Source: Paraspadella gotoi
Lineage: Eukaryota > Chaetognatha
Reading direction: 5' to 3'
Length of the DNA: 64,000 nucleotides
Assembly (NCBI GenBank): GCA_051294375.1
Contig: CM119269.1
Coordinates: forward strand, 19,939,936-20,003,935
Shown here: positions 38,870 through 50,600 of the stretch, piece by piece
Position numbering within the stretch: the first letter of the stretch is position 1
Layout: every line of letters starts with the position of its first letter
Program-made: the position numbers and the translations under genes
Notes under the pieces: generated by a model
What the model was told of the DNA's origin: nothing
Databases searched by the model: none
What the model saw: the letters and a program-made list of their open reading frames with translations, nothing else

Positions 38870-38983
38870 GCCCTTCTGTTTCTTCTTCTTTTTTCTTCTC
38901 TTTCTTTTCTTTCTCTGCTCTTTCTTCTTCTTTTCTTCTCTTTCTTCTCTTTCTTCTTCTTCTTTTCTTCTCTCCTTCTTCTG

Positions 38984-39014
<31 letters not shown>

Positions 39015-39420
39015 CTTCTTTTCTTTCTCTTTCTTCTCCTTCTTCTTCTTTTTCTTCTCTTTTCTTCTGTTTCTTTCTTCTTTTTCTTTCTTTCTTCTTC
39101 TTGTTTCTTCTTCTTTTTCTCTTCTCTTCTTCCTTCTTTTTTTCTTCTTCTTTCTTCTTCTTTTCTTCTTCTTTTTCTTTCTGTCTTTCTTCTGTGTTTC
39201 TTCTTCTTTTTTTGTTTCTTCTTCTTTTTTTACCTTCTCTTTATTCTGTTTCTTCTTCTTTTTTCTTCTATTTCTTCTTCTTTTTTCTTCTGTTTATTCT
39301 TCTTTTTTCTCCTTCCTTCCTTCTTCTGCTTCCCCTTTATCTTCTTCTGTTTCTCCTCTTTTTCTGTTTCTCCTCATTTTTTTACTTTACCCTTTGTTTC
39401 GGATTCTGTTTCTAATCCTG
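38870..39420. repeat. Long TTC/TTTC polypyrimidine tract
   Basis: About 550 bases almost free of purines on the plus strand, built of irregular TTC, TTTC and TTTTC units. CT/T-rich sequence continues to about 40,200. The 252-codon Phe/Leu/Ser frame over it is repeat translation. Confidence 0.9.
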
Positions 39421-41780
39421 TTTCTCCTTTTGCCTCATCCTATTTTTTCTCCCGTTTTTTCTTGTTTTCTTTTTTTCCGCTTCTGTTTCTCCTTCTCTTT
39501 CCCTTTCGGTTTTCCCTTCTGTCTCTCCTGTTTCTCTTTATATTTTATCATTGTGTCCTTTCCTTTCTGGATTCCGTTTTCCTGTCTGTTTCAACTTGAT
39601 CCTATTTTGGTTTATTCCTCAATTTCTTCTTCCTGTTTCTTCTTCCATCTCTTTTACGTCGTTTTTGTATTGCTACTAGATCTCGTATTGTATCTTATAA
39701 AACATCTCGTTTCCTTTTGTAATTTTTATTTGTCTCTATTCTTTTGTTGTTTTAAATCTCTAATTTTTCCAGTCAATTTTTTTCCTTAAGTTCGCCCTTT
39801 TTTTTCCCTTTTACTCCTTCTCCTGATTTTCTGTCAGCCACAGCGTTCTCCGTCTCCATCTCTATTCACTCTTTTATCCTTCTCCTTTTCTCCCTTTTGC
39901 TTCTTTTCTTTTGACATCGTTTCTCCTTTTTCTGTTTCTTCTTCTTCTTCTTCTTCTTCTTTTTCTGCTGCGTCTTTTTCTGCCGCGGCCTTTTTGGTAG
40001 CGCAAGTCTTTTTTTTTTCGCCCTCTCTCCGACGCGAATCAGCTTCCCCCCATCAGAAAACCCGTTCGCTAACTCTCTCCTGCCAAACTCCGAAAGCCAT
40101 CCAGATCCAGAATCCGCTTAGACGACGACGACTCTCTCTCTCTCTCTCTTTCTCTCCTTTTCATCTCTGGTATCAGACGGACTCTTATCCCTTCTCTCTT
40201 TCACATAAATCTCCCTCTTTTCTCACAGTCGTTTCGTCGACTTCTCATACGATATCTTAGTATCACAGAACATTTTATCAACTATCTTTCTCATCTCCTA
40301 ATATCATCCGTATCTTAGGTATTTGCATTTCCTTCGGTTTTTGGGATTTTCTTCCTTTTCTTTTTTTCTTATTAATTTTTTTAAGATTTAAGAAAATATT
40401 ATGGAGAATTATCCACGATTTTGTGGGTTATTTATCGTTTTCCATAGTTTCCTTGTTTTCGTCTCTCTTGCCTCGTTTTTGAATGATTTCGATTATTACA
40501 GGTCTTATCCAAAAACCGAAAACAACTCGATATTTTTCTTTCCAAAAATCAACTCGGTCAGATGCCAAAATACCCATCGGATTTTAAAGACGTAATTAAA
40601 TATTATAAATGAAAATAATACGTCAAACGGAATAATACAAAAAATACGTAGTTACCCACATTCAATATTGAAGCATATTAAAAAAAAATTATGAAAATTA
40701 TCGTGGTACAACGGTTTAACGATTCATTGTAAAGGCCAAGAAAAATTGCTTCTGAATTTTTTCATAACTTGATGAGCAACTAACAACAACGAGGTCCGCC
40801 TACGCGGCCAGACCCTATAAAAAAGTCGGGGGGGGGGGCGATAGAGAAAAAGAGAGAAACTGGGTTGAGCGCTCAAACAGCGACGGTTGTATACACAAAT
40901 GAACGCAGCGATCAAAGAATCTTTCTCCTCCTCTTTCCTCTCCGTCTCCCTTCTCTCTCTCTCTGTCTTCCCCCCACTTTTCTTCTCTCGTTCAGCTTCA
41001 ACAACCATGGAAGATCACCCGCTTTGGCGCCGAAAAAGGGGCAGTTTTTTCTAAAGGGGGGGGGAGAGAATATTTATCCGTAATGACGCTTGTATAGAGA
41101 TTGGGAAGAGAGGGTACGTGGCACGGGGCATGGGGTTGAAGAGGGGAAACGTTGACCGAGTTTACTTAGTCTGAAAGCCTTGAATGAATGTCGAGGGACA
41201 AACTGTAGACTTTTAATCTCTTCAATTGGAACTACATGGTGGTGCTTACTATAAACCTAAGCGAAAATTTGGGAACAAATAGAATCCTATCAAGTTTCGT
41301 TTTCGCACAAATATAACCAAAGGAAATACCGTATTTCAAAACTAAATCAGCGTATGATCAGTTGTAATCGACAGCCCTCTCCTCTGCGAGAAAAAAACCT
41401 CAAGATGCATTCATCACGTTCTCTTCGTGAGCTCGTAGCGGTAAAGGAAAAAGGCGTTAAACGAAATTCTCACGTCACATAAATCCGAACCCTAATCAAG
41501 CGATTCACGTGTTCCTCCAAAGAATTACCGCACATATTGAGTGATTCATGTCAACAAAATTATCATAACGAAAGCAAATCGACTCGAAAATAAACAGTAA
41601 AGAGTTTGGCTGTTGAACGTCGCGAAGGACGAATCACGAACTTGAATCTTTTTATTTTGTCCTTTCTCAAGAAATCGTTACGTCGCTCGGGGGCGACGAT
41701 CGATCGAGGCGACATCTCGTCGCACGGGAAGAAAAAGAAACACGCAAACCAAAGATCGATGAAGATTAAGAAGACGGCAT

Positions 41781-42640
41781 AATTTTACTTTCGCCGACCG
41801 GAATTAGGGGGGGTTTAGGTTTAAGGGTAGTTTAAGGGTAAGGATAATTAAGATTAAAATGGTTTAAGATTATAGAAATAAAATATTTTTTGAAATATTT
41901 TTAAATAATGTTTTTAAAAAACACCAAAACCTTGTCGGCAAAAAAAATGGCTAAATTTTACTTTCGTCGACCAGGGTGGGTTTTAAAAAAACTATTTAAA
42001 AATATGTTTTTTAAATTTAATTAATTTCCTTAACCTTAAAATGCTTTTAACCCTAACCCAAAAAGCAATAACCAATAAAAATAAATGCTAAGTTTAAAAA
42101 AAAATATTTTGGTCGGATAAGCTTGCTAGTATTACTATGTAACAGCATTGCGATACCGACATAAATATAGTTTAAATAGCCAATAAAAATAAAATTTTAA
42201 TTTTGCCGATGAAGGTTTTGGTATCTTTTAAAAAACATTTAAAAATATTTATTTTAAAAATATTGTGTTTTTTCCTTTCTGTTTCGTTGTGATTTGGTTT
42301 AGAACAAAGTTTGAAGAGAGATTTAACAACGATTTTTATTTCATAATGAAACGGACATGTTTGCTCTGTCTCTCTCTCTCTCTCTCTCTCTTTCTTTATG
42401 CACAAAATTCTCTTCAAATTCACAAATTGAATTGGCGCTGAAGAAGACTCGTATGTGAGTCGAAACATGTCCGTTTCACTATGAAATAAAAATCGTTGTT
42501 AAATCTCTCTTCAAACTTTGTTCTAAATTTTAAAAATAAAAATTTAAAATAATTATCCTACCCCTAATCCACCCCTAATCCACCCTTAGCCCTAAACTCC
42601 TCTCACCGCGGTCGGCGAAAATAAAATTAACCCCCAATGT
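41781..42640. repeat. Cluster of short foldback (MITE-like) elements
   Basis: The end sequence TTTTACTTTCGCCGACC recurs in both orientations: forward at 41,784 and 41,953 (with TCGTCGACC) and 42,195 (ATTTTGCCGATGAAGG); reversed at 41,932 (CCTTGTCGGCAAAAA) and 42,608 (GCGGTCGGCGAAAATAAAAT). Nested between are AT-rich stretches and GGTTAGGG-like arms. The pattern suggests two or three small inverted-repeat elements in a row. It lies 290 bases downstream of the ITIH-type stop codon and recurs in copy 2 (48,730-49,690). Confidence 0.6.
42300..42525. repeat. 62-bp inverted repeat enclosing a hammerhead-like core
   Basis: Left arm 42,300-42,361 and right arm 42,464-42,525 pair at 61 of 62 positions around a 102-base loop holding a (TC)n tract. 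At the right edge of the loop, CTGAAGA (42,438-42,444), GACTC-gtatgt-GAGTC and GAAA lie in the order of a hammerhead ribozyme core, with the arms acting as stem III. The same structure is in copy 2 at 49,370-49,602. Confidence 0.85.
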
Positions 42641-42932
42641 AAATACCGCGATATGACAGTCCAACCTACTTTTCAATTTGTAGATATGTTTATGAAATTG
42701 GTACAAACAATATAAAAATTATAATACAGTGTAATAAAATCTTTATTATGTTTTTTAAAGATTTTTACCCTTAAGTTTCTCTATGCTATTTAAACTGAAA
42801 AAGAGAAATGAAATAAATGATTCTTTTTATATAATTCTCATAAAATCTGGTATAAAATCTGGATGTAAATTAAAATGTTTAAAAATACAAAAAGTAGTAA
42901 TAAAATACAAACCACGAACGGAAAAGTCAAAT

Positions 42933-44587
42933 TTAATAACGGTAATCCAAGAGCGTGTAGTTGAGCAGTTTTTCGGGCTCGGACACGAACCAACACGGGA
43001 CATCTGCCATGTTGAGCTCGTCTGGGATCACATGACTTTTGACGAGGATGCTCTTCCCTTTGAAGCGAAGGGTGGTGCGACCGTCGGCTATGGCCAGGGA
43101 GCCGGAGGCTGCTGTAAATTCCCCTGTGGAGTGAAAGGTGGAACAAAGGTGAGAGAAATGAAGCAGCAAATGGGGCAAAAAGAAAACTTACCTATAAGTC
43201 CTGTATATTTCGTATTTAATCCGTGTTCCAAATAAATTCCGAGGTAGTGAAGCATTTGTTCCCGGTACAGTTTGGTCTTCTTTAGATGACGGTGATTTTG
43301 CTTGACGAAGAACGATGTGGAACCGAACTGTACTTTGAGGACTTTCCAAGAGTCTTTGGTTACGGAGAAGCCCTTCTTTTTGTAGAAGAGAGTGGTGGGA
43401 GAGCCCACGTTGGGCCAGGGAAGTCTGTTAGAGGGGTAATGGGGAAATTCTGGAGTGAAACGGGACTAACTTCGAAATCAAGCTAAGGAAGTGCAGAATT
43501 GTGAAAATTCAACAGATAATGTCTGAAAGAGAGCCTGCCAAAAATTAGCTAAAAGCAAGAGAAGAAACAAACCAGAGTGCCGTGACTAGGAAAAAGACTT
43601 CGCTCTCGTTTCTTCTTAAAATATAAAACGGCTCCTTCCTATCCCAGTAGACCCACTTGAGGATCCTCTTCTTCCCCTCGTAGACTCGAACGTCTCCGAC
43701 AGAGATCTCGACGTAAACGCTCCTCCAGAGGTCGTGGAAGGTCAGGAGTCCGAAGTAGGTCGAGTTGCGTTCAATGTGGAATCGTCTAACAAAAGATGCA
43801 CAACATTGACGTAGGATATTTAGTACGAGATAGTCGTGAAAGTTCCTTTTCATTGTTACTTCATGACGAGCGTGCCGACGACGTCAAGGGCATTGTCGAC
43901 TCCGTAGAGCTTGAATGAGTCGCCGGCGTGGCCGTCCAAGTCGAAGCAGATCGTCCGGTTGATGCCCGGACCCTGAAGAAGGGATATATAGAGAAAGAGG
44001 AGGGGGCAGCGGAGAAGGTAGAGGGGAAGAGACATTAGAAAGCCGTAATGGAACATAAAAAGTGAAGACAATTAAGAAAAAAGGAATTGAACGTATAATC
44101 ACAAAATAAAACAAAGAAGCATTGTAAGCATGGGGGAACTGGAAATGGTAATAAATTAAAGCCATTACTGAATTGTCAATACTTCCCCATATTTTCAATG
44201 TGAACTTAAAGAAAGAAAAAAAACTTTTGGCATGATTCTACTTGCGACGACTATGGTTAAGGGAGGTTTTAAGGTTGAAAATAGTTTGAAAATAGTTCAA
44301 AAGTAGTTAAAGGTTAAAAATAGTAAAGTTTAAAAGTTTTTAAAATTGAAAAAAATCAATAGTTTTTTAAATAATAAAATAATTAGATAATAATACCAAA
44401 ATCCCAGTCGGCAAAAAATAAAATACTAAACTTTTTCATTGACATCTTGTAATTCAATAAAAGAATCTCGCACCTTGATGCTCACTCCGATGTGAGGGTC
44501 CGACTCACCAAAGGACGTCCAACCAAAGACGAACGACGATGACAACGCTGTCGCCAAAATGAATAAAGGCTTGACAAATCGTTGCAT
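42933..44587 (-). CDS. Secreted ITIH C-terminal-domain-only protein (copy 1)
   Basis: Five exons: 44,587-44,474; 43,972-43,860; 43,785 to about 43,573-43,599; 43,424-43,192; 43,123-42,933 (TAA). Exon 1 gives a signal peptide (MQRFVKPLFILATALSSSFV) and then ESDPHIGVSIK. Later exons carry NRTICFDLDGHAGDSFKLYG, TYFGLLTFHD, LHYLGIYLEHGLNTKYTGLI and ADVPCWFVSEPEKLLNYTLL, matching in order the C-terminal domain of inter-alpha-trypsin-inhibitor heavy chains ('dPHFii', 'iCFdidg.pGd', 'LGfYv.dg.gLs..tHGLlGqf', 'v.CWFvhnn..lIdG...dY'). The VIT and von Willebrand A domains of full heavy chains are absent. Intron phases agree except exon 3 to 4, where the two genomic copies differ by one base on each side. 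Predicted length is about 240-250 residues, secreted. Function is unknown. Confidence 0.8.
44228..44412. repeat. Small inverted-repeat element in an ITIH-gene intron
   Basis: Ends TTCTACTTGCGACGACTATG and CCCAGTCGGCAAAAAATAAA resemble the ends of the 41.8-42.6 kb cluster. The inside has short AGTT/AAAGT repeats. It sits in intron 1 of the ITIH-type gene. Confidence 0.5.
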
Positions 44588-45420
44588 CTTTCAGTTCTAA
44601 GATGGAATAAACAGTTAATAAAAAATAAAAAATCTAAAATAACTCGTCGAAAAATTAGAAGCAAAAACCGTAATCGGTATTAGATGTTAAATTCAATCTC
44701 AATAAGTCAGAGGCTGAAGAGAGTAAAGTGAATGTGTCTGCGGTGGAGGGAGAGAGAGACAAAGATATTCGAATAGAAAAATGGTGTTTTTTTTTTTTTA
44801 AATTTTATCGATTCGCCTTCGCCTTCTCAACGTTCCTTTTTATTTCCACACAATTCATTTGATATTTTTTTCTTCGTTAGCAAACGTTAACAAACGTATG
44901 CAATCAGTCGATTTAGCTTAAACAATCCAAACAATACGCCGCTACCTCTCAATCCAAAATTTTTGAGTGAATAAGTTAAGGCTTGTTCCTGTAAATAAAA
45001 TGAGAACGAAATTGTTTTTTTTAAAGTAGCATTTCCTTTGAAAAAAAAACAAAACAAACAAACTATAAATTCCTCATCTTCTTATAAAATCACACTTCAG
45101 AATTTAGTTTTGAATTTTTCCAATTATTTCGATTGGCTTGCTGAGCTTTAGATGTAATTGAACTTTACTTAGCCTCGTTCCCGACTCTCCGCCCTCGATG
45201 AAAACAAAAAGACTAATGTGTCTCCCTCTTTTTTTTTTTCATTCGTGATCCAAATTCCGTCGCAGTCCAACGACTTTGGGCGAAATCGACAAAAAATTTA
45301 CTCGGTTAACACAATTTTCTCGGTTTTTATTCCCCCTCCTGCCCAAAGTATCTTTCGACTCTTTCTGATCTGACTTTAACTTCTAACTCTCTACCCGATT
45401 GTCTCATTTTCTTATTCCCT
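44588..45420. other. Upstream flank of ITIH-type gene copy 1
   Basis: Sequence 5' of the ITIH start codon (minus strand), the likely place of its promoter and 5' UTR. It is AT-rich with no distinctive element chosen. Confidence 0.3.
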
Positions 45421-45430
45421 NNNNNNNNNN

Positions 45431-46899
45431 CCTATTGCTACATATTTCCCGTTGCTGAGGATCTGGCCCCTGTTATATTCATTTGCCTGATATCCCCCTC
45501 TTTCTCCCAGTTTATTTTTTAATAATTTACCCCCCATTTTACTATTTTTCCCCCTCTTTTCCTCCCCTCGCCCCACCCCGCCCCATTTTAACCCTCTCCG
45601 TTTCCCATCATTTATCCCCCAAAATTTCTCTCTATGCCGGACCGGAAGGGAAAGAGGAACCGGGGGGGGTAGGCCGTTAAAAAAATATAGAGACACCGAA
45701 GAGGAGAGAGAGAGAGAGAGAGAGAGAGTCTCTTCTAAGCAATTTTTTTAGAGTTTTCAAAATTGGAAAATTCTCGGTTCCCGAATTTGCAAGAAGAAAA
45801 AAAAAAGGGGTCGATGATCACATTATGGAGGATGGTTTGGAGGACGAGGTTTTGAGGCGACAGAGACAAGGGTGCGGGGAGAAAGTTGGCGGGAGAAGAC
45901 AAGGTGGAAATTGATAGAGAGAGAGACAATTAGAAGAATGAAAGGAAAGGAAACCCGAGTTAATGGGGAAGAGGTTTTATTAGGGAAACGGAGAAGTTTA
46001 AAAGAAAGGGAAAAGAATGCCGAATGGGAGAAAGCCGAAATGAGGGTGAGAAGATGAGGTAAGTGAAAAAAAAGCTTTGAAGGAGGAAGGGAAATGATAT
46101 CAAAGGTAGAAGAAAAAAGAGGAAGATAAAAGTGAGAAATGACAGAGAAAAAAAATGATGAGTGTGAACGAATGACAGATTAAAAGAGAATTTGAGTAAT
46201 GAGAATAAAAAGGATAAAATAAAAAGAAGATAATTTGAGATAATAATGAAAAGAGAAAAACGGGAATGTGAGATGAATTCGGGGAGATGGGGAAATGGCC
46301 CAAGTGAGATCAAATCAAGGAGAGGGATAAATAGGGGGAGTGAGATGTATAAAGGGAAAGAGAGAAATGGGGAAGAGAGATGAATTAAGGGAAAAGGGAG
46401 AGAGAGAAGGCGTGGCCGAGAGACGTGCCGAGCTTCCGCTCGCGGTCGATGGAGGGCGTCGAAGCGCGAATCGCCGGAAATGACTTCAAATGTGAAATGT
46501 GATTTGAGCGAGGAACCGCTGCTCATTTCTAGCACCATGGATCGAATCAGATATCGCACCTTGCTTAACTCCAAAACTACATTGCTTTATCCATGTTCAC
46601 TTGCCTATTTTCACATATAATTCACATGTGAAAAAATGCTTCACGCACGGCACGTCGCTGTTTCGATTCCTAATCCAGGCCCTCACCCTCACTCTTTCCA
46701 AACGTTGTCCATTTTTTTTTTGCAGTTGCCATATACCTTTACCACGCTTTTCTGATCTCGTCTCACGCTATTTGAAAGTTAAAATAATAATAAAAAAATG
46801 GATGGAGTCGAATTAGTAAAGTTATACAAAGTCTTTCAATATATGCAATTTTAAAAGCGACCATGTTTTCTGGGTGGGAGGCCCCATTCACATTCCAAA

Positions 46900-46900
<1 letters not shown>
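45431..46900. other. Purine-rich non-coding part of block B copy 1
   Basis: Contains a GA run (45,700-45,728) and a long A/G-rich stretch to about 46,400. Reading frames here are not preserved in copy 2 (52,500-53,930), so no gene is called. Confidence 0.5.
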
Positions 46901-46902
<2 letters not shown>

Positions 46903-46956
<54 letters not shown>

Positions 46957-47047
46957 AAAGAGAGAGAGAGAGAGAGAGGATTTCCCCGGGATTTCTCACG
47001 ATTCTTTTGATACTTTCCATACTTTTTCGGGAGATTGTCGTTGAACC

Positions 47048-47132
<85 letters not shown>
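46903..47132. repeat. Two (GA)n tracts, block B copy 1
   Basis: GA runs at 46,903-46,978 and 47,051-47,132 are separated by a 72-base unique spacer (ttctcacgattcttttgata onward). The same pair occurs at 53,974-54,031 and 54,107-54,183 with different lengths. Confidence 0.9.
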
Positions 47133-47136
<4 letters not shown>

Positions 47137-47665
47137 ATAGGCGAATCCGTCTCGCGCCGCAGTGAACGCGTGGGACGCTGTGGGTGGAAATTTTGCTTTT
47201 TGATCTCTGAAAATTAACTACATTAACAAAATAATTGTAATATGTGGTTATAAAGGGATATTGACTGGCACACTTCCTTTTTTTGGTTCGACCATTAATT
47301 TTAATTCCGGCTCTATAATCAAATTGGTCGGTTCGTCGGTCCTCCGTCATGACTTTGAATGCCAATTAGTATATCGGGCGATTGATTTGAAATCTTGTGG
47401 AAATTTAGTTTTGATGGAATTTTCCAAGTAGAAATGTGTTTAAATGGGGAAAAAAATCATGTTTCGTTTTTTTTTACTATTTCAGTATTTCATTATTTTT
47501 TAAATTTNNNNNNNNNNTAAATGGGGAAAAAAAACCATGTTTCGTTTTTTTTTACTATTTTAAATTTTTGTATAATTAACAGGAGCAAAAATTATTATTA
47601 AAATAACAAACGAACATATATTAAAAAAAAGGCTTATGATTATGTAAAAAAAAAAAAAGAGAGAG

Positions 47666-50600
47666 AGTTCATAACTTGAGTGAGCAGACTTAAAACAACG
47701 AGGCCGCCTACGCGGGCCAGACCCTATAAAAAGTCGGGGGGGGGGGGGCTCGATAGAGAAAAAAGAGAGAAACTGGGTTGAGCGCTCAAACATGCGATCG
47801 GTTTTGTACTACACAAATGAACGCAGCGTCAAAGAATCTTCTCCTCCTCTTCCTCTCCGTCTCCCTTCTCTCTCTCTCTGTTTCTTTACCACATTCCTTA
47901 CTTTTGCTTGCTCTCGTTCAGGCTTCAACAACCCACTGGAAGATGCACTTCCGCTTTGGCGCCGAAAAAAGTGGAGCAGTTTTTTTCTAAAGGGGGGGGA
48001 GAGAATAATTTAATCCGTAATGACGCTATGTATAGAGATGGGAAGAAGGTACGGGTCGTGCACGCGGGGCTATAAGGGGTTGAGAAGGGGAAACGTTGCC
48101 GAGTTACTTAGTCTGAAGCTTGAATGAATGTCGAGGGACAAAACTGTTTATACTTTTAATCTCTTCAATTGGAACTACATGGTGGTGCTTTACTATAAAC
48201 CTAAGCGAAAATTTGGGAACAATAGAATCTATCAAGTTTCGTTTTCGCACAAATATAACCAAAGAAATACCGTATTTCTCAAACTAACTATATCAGCGTA
48301 TGATCAGTTGTAATCGACAGCCCTTCCTCTGCGAGAAAAAAACCTCAAATGCATTTCATCACGTTCTCTTCGTGAGCTCGTAGCGGTAAAGGAAAAAGGC
48401 GTTAAACGAAATTCCTCACGTCACATAAATCCGAACCCATAATCAAAGCGATTCACGTGTTCCTCAAAGAATTACCGGCACATATTGAGTGATTCATGTC
48501 AACAACAATTATCATAACGAAAGCAAATCGACTCGAAAATAACAGTAAAGAGTTTGGCTGTTGAAACGTCGCGAAGGACGAATCAGACGAAATTGAATCT
48601 TTTATTTTGTCCTTTATAAGAAATCGTTACGCGTCGCTCGGGGGCGACGATCGATACGAGGCGACCATCTCGTCGCACGGGAAGCAAAAAGAAACACGCA
48701 AACCAAAGATCGATTGAAGATTAAGAAGACGGATAATTTTACTTTCGCCGACCGAATTAGGGGGGGGTTTAGTTTAGGGTAGTATTAGATTTAGGTTGAA
48801 AGATAATTAAGATTAAAATGGTTTAAGATTATAGAAATAAAATATTTTTTGAAATATTTTTAAAAAATAATGTTTTATAAAACCCCGTTGTTTACAAAAC
48901 AAAGAATTTTATTTCGCGTACATGGTTTTACAAGCTTTTAGCAAATATGTTATAATTATAATTAGAATCCAAGCCTAAATATCTTGTACTTTCTAAGCCC
49001 TAACCCGAAAAACTGCAGAGGAAATGGCTAACAGTATTCGCGACAGGTGGGTTTAAAACTATTTAAAAATATTGTTTTTTAAATTAATTATTTCCTTAAC
49101 GCTTAAATAGCTTTAACCCTAAAACAAAGCAATAACCAAAAAATAAAATGCTAAGTGTTAAAAAAAAAATATTTGGTCGGATAAGCTTGCTAGTAATTAC
49201 TATGTAACAGCATTGCGATACCGACATAAATATAGTTTAAAAGCCAATAATAAAATAAATTTTAATTTTGCCGATGAAGGTTTTTGTATCTTTTAAAATA
49301 ACATTTAAAAATATTTATTTTAAAATATTAGTGTTGTTTTCTTTCTGTTTCGTTGTGATTGGTTTAGAACAAAGTTTGAAGAGAGATTTAAACAACGATT
49401 TTTATTTCATAATGAAACGGACATGTTTGCTCTGTCTCTCTCTCTCTCTCTCTCTCTTTCTTTATGCACAAAATTCTCTTCAAATTCACAAATTGAATTT
49501 GGCGCTGAAGAAGACTCGTATGTGAGTCGAAACATGTCCGTTTCACTATGAAATAAAAATCGTTTGTTAAATCTCTCTTCAAACTTTGTTCTAAATTTTA
49601 AAATAAAAATTTAAAATATTATCCTACCCTAACACCCCTAATCCACCTTAGCCCTAAACTCCTCTCACCGCGGTCGGCGGAAAATAAAATTACCCACCCA
49701 ATGTAAATACCCCGCGATATGACAGTCCAACCTACTTTTCAATTTGTATGATTATGTTTATGAATTGGTACACATAATATAAAAATTATAATACAGTGTA
49801 ATAAAATCTTTATTATGTTTTTTATAAAGATTTTTACCCTTAAGTTTTCTATGCTATTTAAACGAAAAAGAGAAATGAAATAAATGATTCTTTTTATATA
49901 ATTCTCATAAAATCTGGTAAAAAATCGGGATGTAAATTAAAATGTTTAAAAATACAAAAAGTAGTAATAAAATACAAACCACGAACGGAAAAGTCAAATT
50001 TAATAACGGTAATCCAAGAGCGTGTAGTTGAGCCAGTTTTTCGGGCTCGGACACGAACCAACACGGGACATCTGCCATGTTGAGCTCGTCTGGGATCACA
50101 TGACTTTTGACGAGGATGCTCTTCCTTTGAAAGCGAAGGGTGGTGCGACCGTCGGCTATGGCCAGGGAGCCGGAGGCTGCTGTAAATTCCGCCTGTGGAG
50201 TGAAAGGTGGAACAAAGGTGAGAGAAATGAAGCAGCAAATGGGGCAAAAAGAAAACTTACCTATAAGTCCTGTATATTTCGTATTTAATCCGTGTTCCAA
50301 AATAAATTCCGAGGTAGTGAAGCATTTGTTCCGCGGTACAGTTTGGTCTTCTTTAGATGACGGTGATTTTGCTTGACGAAGAACGATGTGGAACCGAACT
50401 GTACTTTGAGGACTTTCCAAGAGTCTTTGGTTACGGAGAAGCCCTTCTTTTTGTAGAAGAGAGTGGTGGGAGAGCCCACGTGGGCCAGGGAAGTCTGTTA
50501 GAGGGGTAATGGGGAAATTCTGGAGTGAAACGGGACTAACTTCGAAATCAAGCTAAGGAAGTGCAGAATTGTTGAAAATTCAACAGATAATGTCTGAAAG

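Larger units (their letters stand above)
40761..47656. repeat. Tandem duplication B, copy 1 (6.9 kb)
   Basis: Starts at ttcataacttgatgagcaac and ends at the 'ggcttatgattatgtaaaaa' stretch. The whole block recurs at 47,666-54,612 in the same order and orientation, including an ITIH-type gene, foldback elements and paired GA tracts. Differences are mostly single-base indels. A 10-base gap (45,421-45,430) in this copy replaces a short T-run present in copy 2. A 10-base gap at 47,508-47,517 is followed by a re-read of the preceding ~50 bases. Confidence 0.95.

Noticed and set aside
38841-39599. 252-codon Phe/Leu/Ser-rich frame
   Set aside because: Translation of the TTC/TTTC polypyrimidine tract.
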